Shown here piece after piece: positions 1 to 8,950 of a stretch of DNA of 21,680 nucleotides. The notes beneath the pieces are model-generated. The model had not been told where the DNA came from, ran no database searches, and saw nothing but the letters and a program-made list of their open reading frames with translations. Source of the DNA: Bacillota bacterium. GTDB taxonomy: Bacteria; Bacillota; Clostridia; Lachnospirales; Lachnospiraceae. The number at the start of each line of letters is the position of its first letter. Within the stretch, counting starts at the first letter, position 1. Location of the stretch: the NCBI GenBank assembly GCA_023424995.1, contig JAFADH010000005.1, positions 1 to 21,680 on the forward strand. Direction: 5' to 3'. A program made the translations under genes and the position numbers.

Positions 1-1
1 C

Positions 2-343
2 GGCAGGGAGATGGAAGCCTTAATGGGCGCCGCCGCAAGATATCCCACCGCGAATATCCGGGCCTTTGATAACCTGCCGTGGCCAACCGAGGATTATGAA
101 GCCCTTAAGAGCCAGTTTGAATGGATGCAGGGTGTTCCCCAGGTTCCCGGAGGCTATTATTCCTGGCGTAATGTGAACAATGCATTCTATAAGGTTGTGA
201 TTGCGGAAGACATGAATAAGATGCAGCCGAGGGAAGCCCTGACAGAGTTCGTAAGGTATATCAATGATGAGATCACCTTTAAGAGAATTGAATTCGGATT
301 ACCCACAGCCGGGAAAGTAACCTCCGGCACAGGCGCAGACTAG
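2..343 (+). CDS. C-terminal fragment of ABC sugar transporter solute-binding protein (5' partial)
   Basis: Open reading frame that enters from the left edge in frame 2 and ends at TAG 341-343, so only about the last 113 residues are visible. The tail has aromatic-rich segments (PWPTEDYEALKSQFEW, GGYYSWRNVNNAF) and ends with EFVRYINDEITFKRIEFGLP. This ending is typical of large extracellular solute-binding proteins of CUT1-type carbohydrate transporters in Clostridia and Paenibacilli. It lies 19 bases before a permease pair, the usual order for such operons. There is no lipobox or N-terminus to inspect. The family call rests on the tail and on context; the substrate cannot be read. Confidence 0.75.
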   Translation, partial: GREMEALMGAAARYPTANIRAFDNLPWPTEDYEALKSQFEWMQGVPQVPGGYYSWRNVNNAFYKVVIAEDMNKMQPREALTEFVRYINDEITFKRIEFGLPTAGKVTSGTGAD

Positions 344-362
344 AAGAAAGGCGGGAGAAAAG

Positions 363-1298
363 ATGCGGGATAATATGATCAAAAAGAATGAATCGTCCCC
401 GGGCCGCAGGTCAGGGAAGCGCTATTCCCGGAAGAACAGCTATTCCTACATCATGCTGGCGCCATACTTTATCTTATTCTTTCTGTTTACCGTACTGCCG
501 GTACTCACCTCCATCACACTGAGCTTTTCCAGCTTCAATGTACTGGAGCCGCCGAAGTTCATCGGCTGGGATAACTATGTAAGGCTGTTCCTGGATGACG
601 ACATCTTTAAGGTAGCTATTAAGAATACGTTAATATTTGCGGTGATCACAGGTCCGGCCAGCTATGTCATGTGTCTTCTGTTTGCCTGGATCATCAATGA
701 GTTCAGAGGTAAGACAAGAGCATTCCTGACCCTGATTTTCTATGCACCCTCCATCTCCGGTAACGCATATGTGGTATGGAACCTGATATTACAGGGGGAC
801 CGGTACGGCTTCCTGAACGGCTTTCTGTTAAAGTGGAGCTTTCTGAATGATGCGATTATCTGGATGAGAACAGAAAAATATATTCTGCCGGCGCTGATCA
901 TTGTCCAGCTGTGGTTAAGCCTCGGCACCGGTTTCCTTACCTTTATCGCAGGTCTTCAAACCATTGACAAGACCTTGTATGAGGCCGGAGCTGTTGACGG
1001 AGTAAGGAACCGCTGGCAGGAATTATGGTATATTACCCTTCCTTCCATGAAGCCCCAGCTGATGTTCGGTGCGGTCATGCAGATCACCCAGGCCTTTGCC
1101 GTAGCGGATATCTCCATCAACCTGGCGGGAAATCCAAGCACGAATTATGCGGGAACTACTATTGTTACCCATCTTCTTGATTATGGCTCCATCCGGTATG
1201 AGATGGGGTATGCTTCCGCTATAGCGACCCTGTTATTCCTGTTGATGGTCGGCACCAACAAGCTGATCCAGAAGGTACTCAGAAAGGTGGGCAGCTGA
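363..1298 (+). CDS. CUT1-type sugar ABC transporter permease, MalF/UgpA-like (first pair)
   Basis: A 311-residue inner-membrane permease with a basic cytoplasmic N-terminus of about 27 residues followed by six predicted membrane segments; the first is rich in Phe and Leu (YIMLAPYFILFFLFTVLPVL). The cytoplasmic EAA loop that docks the ATPase is present as EAGAVDGVRNRWQELWYITLP, starting near residue 207. The start at ATG 363 is preceded by GGGAG at 353-357. The in-frame ATG at 378 lies further from that site. The gene is followed after one base by the partner permease. No ATP-binding subunit is encoded nearby, so an MsmX/UgpC-like shared ATPase is inferred. Substrate unknown; a mannan or glucomannan oligosaccharide is a guess from the downstream enzymes. 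Confidence 0.92.
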   Translation: MRDNMIKKNESSPGRRSGKRYSRKNSYSYIMLAPYFILFFLFTVLPVLTSITLSFSSFNVLEPPKFIGWDNYVRLFLDDDIFKVAIKNTLIFAVITGPASYVMCLLFAWIINEFRGKTRAFLTLIFYAPSISGNAYVVWNLILQGDRYGFLNGFLLKWSFLNDAIIWMRTEKYILPALIIVQLWLSLGTGFLTFIAGLQTIDKTLYEAGAVDGVRNRWQELWYITLPSMKPQLMFGAVMQITQAFAVADISINLAGNPSTNYAGTTIVTHLLDYGSIRYEMGYASAIATLLFLLMVGTNKLIQKVLRKVGS

Positions 1299-1299
1299 T

Positions 1300-2190
1300 A
1301 TGGCAAGAGATTATATGAAGCCGAGAAGGCGCCTGCTGCGCAGAAGAGGGAAAGCATTGAACCGTTCTATGGCAGGAAATGCCACATTATTCGTATTCAT
1401 GGCGGTCTGCGGCGTATTCATGGCATTGCCTTTGGTCATGATCCTGAACAATGCCTTTAAACCTTTGGATGAATTGTTCCGGTACCCGCCTTATATCTTT
1501 GTGCGCCATCCCAGTGCGGATAATTTTTATGACCTGTTTGTACTGATGTCCAATTCCTGGGTACCCTTTGCACGGTATATTTTTAATACGATCATCATTA
1601 CCGGCGGAGGTACCGCCGGGCATGTATTCTTTGCTTCCCTGGCGGCTTATCCTCTGGCGAAACATGATTTTCCGGGCAAGAAGTTCCTGTTCAGTATCGT
1701 GGTATTGTCCCTGATGTTCTCCTGGCAGGTGACACAGATTCCCAACTATCTGATCATATCGGCATTGCATATTAATAATACCTATCTGGCGGTTATATTG
1801 CCGGCCTTTGCCTATGGCCTGGGCCTTTACCTGATGAAGCAGTTCATGGAGCAGATTCCGGACTCGCTGATCGAATCCGCAAGACTGGACGGAGCCAACG
1901 AGATCAAGGTATTCTTCACCATCATCATGCCCAATGTAAAGCCGGCATGGCTGACACTGGCAGTACTCCAATTCCAGAGCATGTGGGGAAATACGGGCAG
2001 CACCTTTCTTCGGGACGAAGAATTAAAGCCCCTGCAATATGCACTGCAGCAGATCGTGAACGGAGGAGCGGCAAGGCAGGGTGCGGCAGCGGTAGTTACC
2101 CTGCTGATCGCGGCAATCCCCATTACCTTCTTTATTATCTGCCAGAGCAGTATTATTGAGACCATGACCACATCCGGCATGAAGGAATAG
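1300..2190 (+). CDS. CUT1-type sugar ABC transporter permease, MalG/UgpE-like (first pair)
   Basis: A 296-residue inner-membrane permease, partner of the gene just upstream; its ATG begins one base after the upstream TGA, so the two are very probably translationally coupled. The N-terminal 25 residues are strongly basic (RRRLLRRRGK), then hydrophobic segments begin at FVFMAVCGVFMALPLVMIL. The EAA loop reads ESARLDGANEIKVFFTIIMP and starts near residue 192, with the canonical DGA and the MP in place of LP. The overall size and the C-terminal MTTSGMKE-type tail fit MalG-like CUT1 permeases. Together with 363-1298 and the truncated binding protein it forms a first transporter, lacking an ATPase gene in this window. 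Confidence 0.92.
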   Translation: MARDYMKPRRRLLRRRGKALNRSMAGNATLFVFMAVCGVFMALPLVMILNNAFKPLDELFRYPPYIFVRHPSADNFYDLFVLMSNSWVPFARYIFNTIIITGGGTAGHVFFASLAAYPLAKHDFPGKKFLFSIVVLSLMFSWQVTQIPNYLIISALHINNTYLAVILPAFAYGLGLYLMKQFMEQIPDSLIESARLDGANEIKVFFTIIMPNVKPAWLTLAVLQFQSMWGNTGSTFLRDEELKPLQYALQQIVNGGAARQGAAAVVTLLIAAIPITFFIICQSSIIETMTTSGMKE

Positions 2191-2308
2191 ATCACAATTC
2201 GCAAATCTGAATTCCGGCATATTGACATATTGATATTTGGATCAGCGATGCAAGCTGTCAGCCAGGATGTCAACGTATCAATATACCAGGACAGAACGGA
2301 GCATTAAT

Positions 2309-3772
2309 ATGAAGATAATCAAAAAATCATGGCTTATTCCCATAGTCCTCCTATCCTTACTGATAAACAGCCTCCAGGTGTCCGCCGGCTCCAATGTTCC
2401 GTACCAGGCCTATAATTATGATTACTGGGGTGATATTTATTATACACCTGCCGCATACATTCCCTTCGACAGCCTGTCCGGAACGGAGCTTGGAACGGAT
2501 AACCTGTCAAATCCCCAGGATATATTTGTTGCGGAGGACGGCAGGGTATATATCGCCGATACGGGCAATAACCGCATTCTTGTATTAAACAGCCATATGG
2601 CACTGGAGAAGATCATCGATACCTTCGATAATGCAGGGTCTGCGGATACCTTTAAAACACCCTCGGGTATCTGTGTCACGGCAGGGAATGAACTGTATAT
2701 CGCCGATACGGACAATTACAGGGTCGTAGCCCTGAGGGAAGACGGTTCTCTGCTGAAGATCGTCCAAAATCCCACCTCGGAGGTACTGGAGGACGGCTTT
2801 GTATTCGCACCCTTAAAGGTGGCGGTGGATTATGCGGACAGAGTCTATGTCATTGCCAAAAATATGTTCCAGGGCATTATGGCCTTCGATGAGCACGCTG
2901 ATTTTACAGGCTTTTCCGGAACTATTAATGTTACGATCTCCACTTACCAGAAGATATGGAGAAGGCTGTCCACCAAAGCCCAGAGGGAAGGCCAGATCCA
3001 GTTCATTCCCACGGAATTCACCGGACTTGATATGGCGCCGGACGGCTTTGTATATGCTGCCAATGTGGATGCCAGGGGGCAGCAGTCCGTAAGAAGACTA
3101 AATCCCAAGGGCCAGGATGTTATCAAGAAGAAAAGGGACGCTACCTTAAGCGGTGATTTATATTCCGGCCTGGGCGGAGAATATGCCGGTGCTTCCAGAA
3201 TTGTGGATGTGGTATACAGGGATAACGGCATCTATTCCGTGGTGGATTATACCAGGGGACGTATCTTTACATATAGCGATGAAGGCGACCTGCTCTATAT
3301 CTTTGGCGGCAGGGGAAGCCAGGAAGGTACCTTCAAAAGCCCGGCGGCAATTGAGGTCAAGGATGACTGGATACTGGTACTGGACGCCCACCGGGGCGAG
3401 ATCATGAGCTTTGGGGCGACACAGTACGGCAGGCTCATCGATGAGGCCGTAGCCTTACGCTATGACGGGGATGAAGCCTCTGCCGTAAGGGTGTGGGAAG
3501 AGGTTCTGAAGCTGGACTCCAATTTCGAGCTGGCTTATGTGGGCATCGGTAAATCCTATCTGGCGGCCGGTGAGAATAAAAAAGCCATGAAATATCTGCT
3601 GCTCGGCATGGACAGGGAATATTACTCCATCGCCTTTAAGCGTTACAGGGACGACATTTTGAAAGATAACCTGGGTTATGTTTTAACCGGCGGGGCGGCG
3701 CTTGTGATCTTCCTGGCGGTGCGCAGGTTTGTCAGGAAAAGAAGAGATGAGGGGGTTGCTGATAATGAGTAG
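2309..3772 (+). CDS. Secreted NHL-repeat beta-propeller protein with TPR-like region and C-terminal membrane anchor
   Basis: I chose ATG 2309 (487 residues) because GGAG at 2298-2301 sits 7 bases before it and a signal peptide follows at once (MKIIKKSWLIPIVLLSLLI, cleavage likely after VSA). A start at 2237 would add 24 residues ahead of the signal peptide and has no ribosome site. Residues about 60-370 carry NHL repeats, for example PQDIFVAEDGRVYIADTGNN and PSGICVTAGNELYIADTDN, implying an extracytoplasmic propeller. Residues about 380-450 look like one or two TPR-type helical pairs (DEASAVRVWEEVLKLDSNFE). A hydrophobic helix near 460-478 followed by RRFVRKRR anchors the C-terminus in the membrane. 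Propeller and TPR regions usually bind ligands or partners rather than catalyse. It overlaps the next gene by 8 bases. Function is not known. Confidence 0.85.
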   Translation: MKIIKKSWLIPIVLLSLLINSLQVSAGSNVPYQAYNYDYWGDIYYTPAAYIPFDSLSGTELGTDNLSNPQDIFVAEDGRVYIADTGNNRILVLNSHMALEKIIDTFDNAGSADTFKTPSGICVTAGNELYIADTDNYRVVALREDGSLLKIVQNPTSEVLEDGFVFAPLKVAVDYADRVYVIAKNMFQGIMAFDEHADFTGFSGTINVTISTYQKIWRRLSTKAQREGQIQFIPTEFTGLDMAPDGFVYAANVDARGQQSVRRLNPKGQDVIKKKRDATLSGDLYSGLGGEYAGASRIVDVVYRDNGIYSVVDYTRGRIFTYSDEGDLLYIFGGRGSQEGTFKSPAAIEVKDDWILVLDAHRGEIMSFGATQYGRLIDEAVALRYDGDEASAVRVWEEVLKLDSNFELAYVGIGKSYLAAGENKKAMKYLLLGMDREYYSIAFKRYRDDILKDNLGYVLTGGAALVIFLAVRRFVRKRRDEGVADNE

Positions 3773-4388
3773 AAAAGAAAAATTACTATATCCGTTTTAT
3801 GTTATTTCCCACCCCTTCGATGGTTTTTATGAAGTACGGCACAGGAGCAGGGGAAGCATACCGGTGGCAGTATTATTAATCTTCCTGTACGGCCTGTCCT
3901 TTTCCCTGAACAGAAGGTATGCGGGCTTTGTGGTAAATCCCAACAATCCCCGCTATGTTAATACGGAGCTGGAGGTCATCGGAGTATTTCTGGCAGTGCT
4001 TTTGTTTGCAACCGCCAATTGGTCCGTCACCTGTCTGATGAACGGGGAGGGGAGATTCCGGGATATCTTTACCGTCACCGGCTATTCCATGCTGCCCATG
4101 GTTCTGACCTATATTCCGGCAACGCTTCTTTCCTGGTTCATTGCCGCTGATGAGGAAGGCATTTACTTCCTTATCACCAATATTTCAATCGTATATTTTG
4201 TATTACTGCTGCTGGTAGGTATCATGACCATCCATAACTTCAGCTTTGGCAAGACAATTGCCACCCTGGTACTGACCTTCCTGGCCCTGGTTATTATCAT
4301 ATTTATCATTTTGCTGATGATCTCCCTGATCAACCAGCTGTGGCTGTTCCTGGAAAGTGCTTATACGGAACTGATTTTACGGGCATAG
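3765..4388 (+). CDS. YIP1-like multi-pass membrane protein
   Basis: A 207-residue integral membrane protein. Start ATG 3765 is preferred: it gives MSRKEKLLYPFYVISHPFDG, a typical short cytoplasmic lead-in for this family, and has a GAGGGGG site just upstream. The longer frame from 3729 adds 12 residues inside the preceding gene. Five hydrophobic segments are visible, near residues 25-45, 68-92, 98-123, 130-155 and 160-190. The segment TGYSMLPMVLTYIP fits the conserved core of bacterial YIP1-domain proteins. It overlaps the NHL gene by 8 bases and is followed 12 bases later by the DUF5696-like gene, so the three are probably made together. A role in assembling or stabilising a membrane complex is inference. 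Confidence 0.78.
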   Translation: MSRKEKLLYPFYVISHPFDGFYEVRHRSRGSIPVAVLLIFLYGLSFSLNRRYAGFVVNPNNPRYVNTELEVIGVFLAVLLFATANWSVTCLMNGEGRFRDIFTVTGYSMLPMVLTYIPATLLSWFIAADEEGIYFLITNISIVYFVLLLLVGIMTIHNFSFGKTIATLVLTFLALVIIIFIILLMISLINQLWLFLESAYTELILRA

Positions 4389-4400
4389 GGGGGCAGGGAT

Positions 4401-6977
4401 ATGAAAAAGTCATTAAAAATAAAGCTTATATTAACAGCGGCAATCGCCCTCACGGCAGCAGGTTATGGGGCTTATATGGGTATCAATTATTTCTTCTATG
4501 ATGAATATAAGCAGTATCTCACCGGCTATACCTATGAGGAGGGCAGGGAGTTCCAGGCAATGGAGGACAGCGGTCCGAAGATTGACGGAATGGTCCTGGC
4601 TGCCGAGAGCGGCATCTTAAAGCTGTATACCGATACGGCAACCACGGAAGTGGCCGTATACGATAAAAGATCCGGCGTGATTACCTACTCCAATCCCGTT
4701 GACAGAGATAATGACCCGGTTGCCTCTGGACGGAACAAGGATGACCTGAATTCCCAGTTCATGCTGACCTATTATGATACCAGCATGACACAGATCACTA
4801 TGTACAATTATGATTACAGCGTCAGCCGGAACCAGTTTGCCATCGAGAGCATCGATAACGGAATCCGTTATACCTATCTGTGCGGCAACCTGGACAGTGC
4901 GACGGGTATCATTCCCGTCTATATTACGGAAGAACGCCTGCAGGAGAAGGTCCTTGCCAAATTATCGGAGAGGGATGCCAAAAGGGTACTGAATAATTAT
5001 ATGGAATCAGCTGCATTACCAGGCTTCCTGGAATTAACCTCAGGTATCCGGGCAAGCAGGGTCGCACTTGGTAAGATGGAAGTATTATTCCAGGAAGCCG
5101 GCTATACCCAGGAGGACTTTGATGCGGACGCAGCAGCCGCCGCAGGAGGAAAAACCGTGGAACGTACTACCTTCACCGTTCCGCTGGAATACAGGCTGAA
5201 GGATGACAAACTCATCGTATCGGTCCCTGCCGGGCAGATTATTGAGACGGGATCGGGAAGGCTTGCCGGCATTGATCTTTTATCCTATTTCGGTGCTGCC
5301 GGAACGGAGGAGGAGGGGTATCTGCTGGTCCCCAACGGCTCCGGCTCCCTGATCTATTTTAACAACGGCAAGAAGACGGAGCGCTATAACCAATATATCT
5401 ATGGTATGGATGAACCGGCACAGTCCTATACGGTTGTGGAGGACACGGAGAAGGCAAGGCTGCCGGTATTCGGGATCAAGCATGAGGGCAGCGCCGTGTT
5501 CGCGGAGATAACCGGCGGGGATACTCTGGCGAATATTATCGCCCAGGTCCCCACGGAGATCAACAGCTATAATTATGTATATCCCTCCTTTGTACTCAGG
5601 GGCTCGGAAAAGGTGTCCATGTTCGGTGTGGAAGGCGTATCGGCGGATCTGCCCACTCTGGAGAAAAACATATATGATCTGGATATTACCGTTGCTTATT
5701 CCTTCCTGGAGCAGGAAGCCGCAAACTACTCCGGGATGGCGGATTATTACCGGAATGAGCTGCTGCAGCGGGGAGCGCTGACCCGGAAGGAAGAAGAGAC
5801 GGATATCCCCTTCTACCTGGATATTGTCGGCGGCGTGAAGCTGCAGCAGAGCTTTCTCGGGGTGCCTTATCTGAGCGTATACCCCATGACTTCCTTTGAT
5901 GAAGCCGGTACTGTCATCGACGGATTTTTAGACAACGGTATCTCCAATCTCAGGGTGAATTATCTGGGATGGTTTAACGGCGGCTATTACCATGATGCGC
6001 CGAAGAGGGTTAAGGTGGAGCGTAAGCTGGGAGGAAGGAGCGGCCTGGAAGCCCTGAACGAAAAGCTCAGCGCCGCAGGCGGAACGCTTTATGGTGAAAC
6101 AGCCTTCCAGAAGGTCAGCTTTGAAGCGGATAATTTTAATTATAAAATGGAAAGCTCCATGTATTATTCCGGATATCCCGTATTCTACGGCAGGGTCAAT
6201 CCGGCTACCCTGCGACAGACCAGCAGCCTCGGTTATCCCGAAAGCAGGTACAGCATACTGTCACCGAAGTTCCTGGTAAGGCATGTGGATAAGTTTATCG
6301 ATGCCGTGAGCCGTGTGGATATCTCAGGCATTGCCTTAAGGGATCTGGGGGATACCCTTTCCTCGGATAAAAAGCGGACCAATATCATTAACCGCCAGCA
6401 GGCGAAGCAGGTCGTGGACGGTCAGCTGGCAAGGCTTAAGGAGGCTGCCGGCAGCCTGATGGTAAGCGGAGGGAATGCTTACAGCTGGGCATACGCATCG
6501 GAGCTTACGAATATTCCGGTCAGCCATAATCCCTTTTATATCGTGGATGAAGAGGTGCCCTTTTATCAGATGGTGATCCATGGATGCATCAATTATACCT
6601 CCGGGCCGGTCAACCTAAGCGACAGCTACGACAAACAGGAAATCCTGCTCCGCATGCTTGAGTTCGGAACGGCTCCGCATTTTACCCTTTCCTATGAAGA
6701 GTCCAGTAAAATCAAGTATTCTGCCCTGAATATATTTTACTCCACCTATTACGGGACCTGGATGGAGGATGCCGTCTGGATCTACCGGCAGTCCAATGAA
6801 GTCCTGGGCCGTGTGGTGAACAGCACCGTGAAGGAGCATGCGGTTCTGGCGGATGGAGTGAAGAGGATAGGCTATGATAACGGTGTCGTTATTTATATCA
6901 ATTATAACGGCAGCGACGTTACTGCGGACAGCATAAGCATACCTGCCAAAGGCTATGCGGTAAAGGAGGTCCGGTAA
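4401..6977 (+). CDS. DUF5696-like large membrane-anchored extracellular protein, glycosidase-like barrel
   Basis: An 858-residue protein with AGGGGGGCAGG just ahead of ATG 4401. Residues about 7-27 form one hydrophobic helix (LKIKLILTAAIALTAAGYG) after a Lys-rich start, so the rest is likely outside the membrane. Residues about 60-450 are beta-rich. From about 470 the pattern becomes TIM-barrel-like: YPMTSFDEAGTVIDGFLDNG, ISNLRVNYLGWFNGG, then ISGIALRDLGDTLSSDKK with acidic residues D648 and D651 at the end of a predicted strand. A C-terminal beta-sandwich ends with NGSDVTADSISIPAKGYAVK, as in many glycoside hydrolases. I recognise the overall pattern as DUF5696-like, a family found beside CUT1 transporters; this is from memory, not a search. 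Its function is not established. Glycosidase, or a glycan-binding pseudo-enzyme, are the main options. Confidence 0.72.
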   Translation: MKKSLKIKLILTAAIALTAAGYGAYMGINYFFYDEYKQYLTGYTYEEGREFQAMEDSGPKIDGMVLAAESGILKLYTDTATTEVAVYDKRSGVITYSNPVDRDNDPVASGRNKDDLNSQFMLTYYDTSMTQITMYNYDYSVSRNQFAIESIDNGIRYTYLCGNLDSATGIIPVYITEERLQEKVLAKLSERDAKRVLNNYMESAALPGFLELTSGIRASRVALGKMEVLFQEAGYTQEDFDADAAAAAGGKTVERTTFTVPLEYRLKDDKLIVSVPAGQIIETGSGRLAGIDLLSYFGAAGTEEEGYLLVPNGSGSLIYFNNGKKTERYNQYIYGMDEPAQSYTVVEDTEKARLPVFGIKHEGSAVFAEITGGDTLANIIAQVPTEINSYNYVYPSFVLRGSEKVSMFGVEGVSADLPTLEKNIYDLDITVAYSFLEQEAANYSGMADYYRNELLQRGALTRKEEETDIPFYLDIVGGVKLQQSFLGVPYLSVYPMTSFDEAGTVIDGFLDNGISNLRVNYLGWFNGGYYHDAPKRVKVERKLGGRSGLEALNEKLSAAGGTLYGETAFQKVSFEADNFNYKMESSMYYSGYPVFYGRVNPATLRQTSSLGYPESRYSILSPKFLVRHVDKFIDAVSRVDISGIALRDLGDTLSSDKKRTNIINRQQAKQVVDGQLARLKEAAGSLMVSGGNAYSWAYASELTNIPVSHNPFYIVDEEVPFYQMVIHGCINYTSGPVNLSDSYDKQEILLRMLEFGTAPHFTLSYEESSKIKYSALNIFYSTYYGTWMEDAVWIYRQSNEVLGRVVNSTVKEHAVLADGVKRIGYDNGVVIYINYNGSDVTADSISIPAKGYAVKEVR

Positions 6978-7883
6978 ATGAAGAAGAAACGAATGACACT
7001 CAGACAAAAAAGGGCGGTCGTCGGCCTCCTCTTTATCCTTCCCTGGCTGATCGGCTTCCTTACCTATTATCTGCGCAGCCTGATCCTGACGGCGCAATTT
7101 TCGCTAAGCACCATCACCATTGCGGAGACCGGAGGCTATACGGCAGCCTTTGCCGGGCTTAAGAATTATATCAATGCTTTGTTTGTGCATGCAAGCTTTA
7201 ACCGGATATTGATCGATTCCGTTGTCAATATCCTCATCGATGTTCCCTTTATTACCTTTTTCAGCTTATTTATCGCCATGCTGCTGAATACCAGGTTCAA
7301 AGGGAGAACCGCAGTCCGTGCCATCTTCTTCCTGCCCATCCTGCTGAATTCCGGTGCTGTGCTGGAGGCTTTGAATCTGGCGACACGGAACATCCAGGGC
7401 GGTGCCGCCTCCACCATAGCAGAGATGTCCTCCTCCTCCGGAGTGAATGTGGATTACTTCCTGTCCATCTTCCTGGAGCTTGGATTGCCGGACGCTATGA
7501 TGGACTACATCATCGGGCTGATCGGAAGGATCTATGATATTGTACGCGCCTCCAGTGTTCAGATCATCATCTTCATTGCGGCGCTGCAATCCGTATCCCC
7601 CTCCCTGTATGAGGTATCGAAGATCGAAGGCGCGACCTCTTATGAGACCTTCTGGAAGGTGACCTTCCCCATGGTATCTCCGCTGATCCTGACCAATGTT
7701 GTCTATACCATCATCGATAAGTTTGTGAACAGTGAGGTTGTGGATATCGCCTATACCACGGCATTTACCGTATATGACTACGGACTCAGCGCCGCCATGA
7801 GCATGCTGAGCACCCTGATCGTATGTGTTATCCTTCTGATCGTCGGCATAGTGATAACAAAGTTTACATTCTATTATAACTAG
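6978..7883 (+). CDS. Sugar ABC transporter permease, MalF/UgpA-like (second pair)
   Basis: A 301-residue inner-membrane permease whose ATG abuts the TAA of the DUF5696-like gene. A perfect AAAGGAGGT lies at 6962-6970 inside that gene's last codons, 7 bases before the start, indicating coupled translation. It opens with a basic stretch (MKKKRMTLRQKRAVVG) and then a first helix (LLFILPWLIGFLTYYL). The EAA loop reads EVSKIEGATSYETFWKVTFP from near residue 212, with IEGA in place of the usual DGA. Between two membrane segments there is an enlarged, Ser-rich loop of about 50 residues (GGAASTIAEMSSSSGVNVDY), not present in the first-pair permeases. It pairs with 7899-8888. ATPase is not encoded nearby. 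Confidence 0.9.
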   Translation: MKKKRMTLRQKRAVVGLLFILPWLIGFLTYYLRSLILTAQFSLSTITIAETGGYTAAFAGLKNYINALFVHASFNRILIDSVVNILIDVPFITFFSLFIAMLLNTRFKGRTAVRAIFFLPILLNSGAVLEALNLATRNIQGGAASTIAEMSSSSGVNVDYFLSIFLELGLPDAMMDYIIGLIGRIYDIVRASSVQIIIFIAALQSVSPSLYEVSKIEGATSYETFWKVTFPMVSPLILTNVVYTIIDKFVNSEVVDIAYTTAFTVYDYGLSAAMSMLSTLIVCVILLIVGIVITKFTFYYN

Positions 7884-7898
7884 GAGGGAGGAAGCATA

Positions 7899-8888
7899 TT
7901 GAAAACGAATGATCTTGTTATCCGGATAAAAAAGATCAACGAGGATACGGTATTACGCAACAAAAGAGCCAGGTATGTCCACAATTTCAAAGGGCTCCTC
8001 TTATCCGCCGCTAAATTTATCATTTTGCTTGGCATATCCTATATCATCTTAGGACCGGTTATTAATATCATCAGCAATTCGTTCTACTCACCGACGGATG
8101 TGTATAACCCTTCCGTATTCCTGTTTCCTTTGAAGCCGACTCTGGGTAATTACCGGTTATCCTTTATGAGATTGGATTATTTTAATACCCTTGGCCACAC
8201 GATGCTTTATATTGCGGGAATAACCGCGATCCAGGCAGTCATCGCATCCATGGCGGGCTATGGTTTTGCACGGTTTGATTTCCCGTTTAAGAAGGTACTG
8301 TTCGGTTGTGTCATTATTACCATTGTAATACCGGCACATACCATCATGCTTCCTTTATACCAGCATTTCAGGAACTGGGATATCCTTGGGATATTCAACG
8401 CAGTTCTGGGACATAAGATGAATCTGCTTTCCACCGAATTGCCCATGGTGCTGATGACACTGCTCGGCAGCGGGCTCCGTTCGGGTTTATTCATCTATAT
8501 CTTCCGGCAGTTCTTCCGGGGACTTCCAAAGGAGATCGAAGAAGCAGCCTTCATCGACGGGGCGGGCATGTGGTATACCTATTTCAGAATCATGCTGGTG
8601 AATGCGATCCCGTCGGTTATAACGGTTATGGTGTTCTCCATGGTATGGCAGTACAATGACATGTTCTATTCCAGCCTGTTCTCCATGCCGGTAAGCCGCA
8701 ATATTACTTTCCGCCTGTCCACCATACAGGCGACCATTTCCTTTGTGGACCAGGTGAAGGACCCCATGGTATCACAGCTGTATGTATATGCGGGAGTCAT
8801 ACTGGTGTTACTGCCGATCCTGGCAGTATATCTGATCCTTCAAAAGTATTTTATGGAGGGTGTTGAGCGGAGCGGTATCGTAGGATGA
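7899..8888 (+). CDS. Carbohydrate ABC transporter permease, MalG-like (second pair), TTG start
   Basis: A 329-residue inner-membrane permease. The start is TTG at 7899: AGGAGGGAGG at 7882-7891 lies 7 bases upstream and the next in-frame ATG is far inside the protein. The N-terminus is hydrophilic for about 35 residues, then helices begin at FIILLGISYIILGPVINIIS. The docking loop EAAFIDGAGMWYTYFRIMLV starts near residue 215; the usual LP at its end is LV here, although IDGA is intact. An extra segment with LLSTELPMVLMTLLGSGLRS precedes the loop, as in other permeases of this subgroup. It follows the first second-pair permease after 15 bases and precedes the lipoprotein binding protein, completing a binding protein plus two-permease transporter. 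Confidence 0.9.
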   Translation: MKTNDLVIRIKKINEDTVLRNKRARYVHNFKGLLLSAAKFIILLGISYIILGPVINIISNSFYSPTDVYNPSVFLFPLKPTLGNYRLSFMRLDYFNTLGHTMLYIAGITAIQAVIASMAGYGFARFDFPFKKVLFGCVIITIVIPAHTIMLPLYQHFRNWDILGIFNAVLGHKMNLLSTELPMVLMTLLGSGLRSGLFIYIFRQFFRGLPKEIEEAAFIDGAGMWYTYFRIMLVNAIPSVITVMVFSMVWQYNDMFYSSLFSMPVSRNITFRLSTIQATISFVDQVKDPMVSQLYVYAGVILVLLPILAVYLILQKYFMEGVERSGIVG

Positions 8889-8950
8889 CCGCCAGACATA
8901 ACACCGGCCTGAAATAAAGAATATTTTAATAAAAATAGGAGGAGTTCAAA

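Noticed and set aside
1387..1971. 194-codon open frame on the minus strand
   Set aside because: It lies wholly inside the permease gene, has a composition (many His, Gln, Arg) unlike a real protein, and no ribosome site.
2222..2250. TTGACA as a -35 box ahead of the NHL gene
   Set aside because: At 16-18 bases downstream there is only GCGATG-like sequence and no -10 match, so the genes are more likely read through from upstream.
6615..7097. 160-codon minus-strand frame across the DUF5696/permease junction
   Set aside because: It spans the ends of two well-supported genes and shows no motif or start signal.
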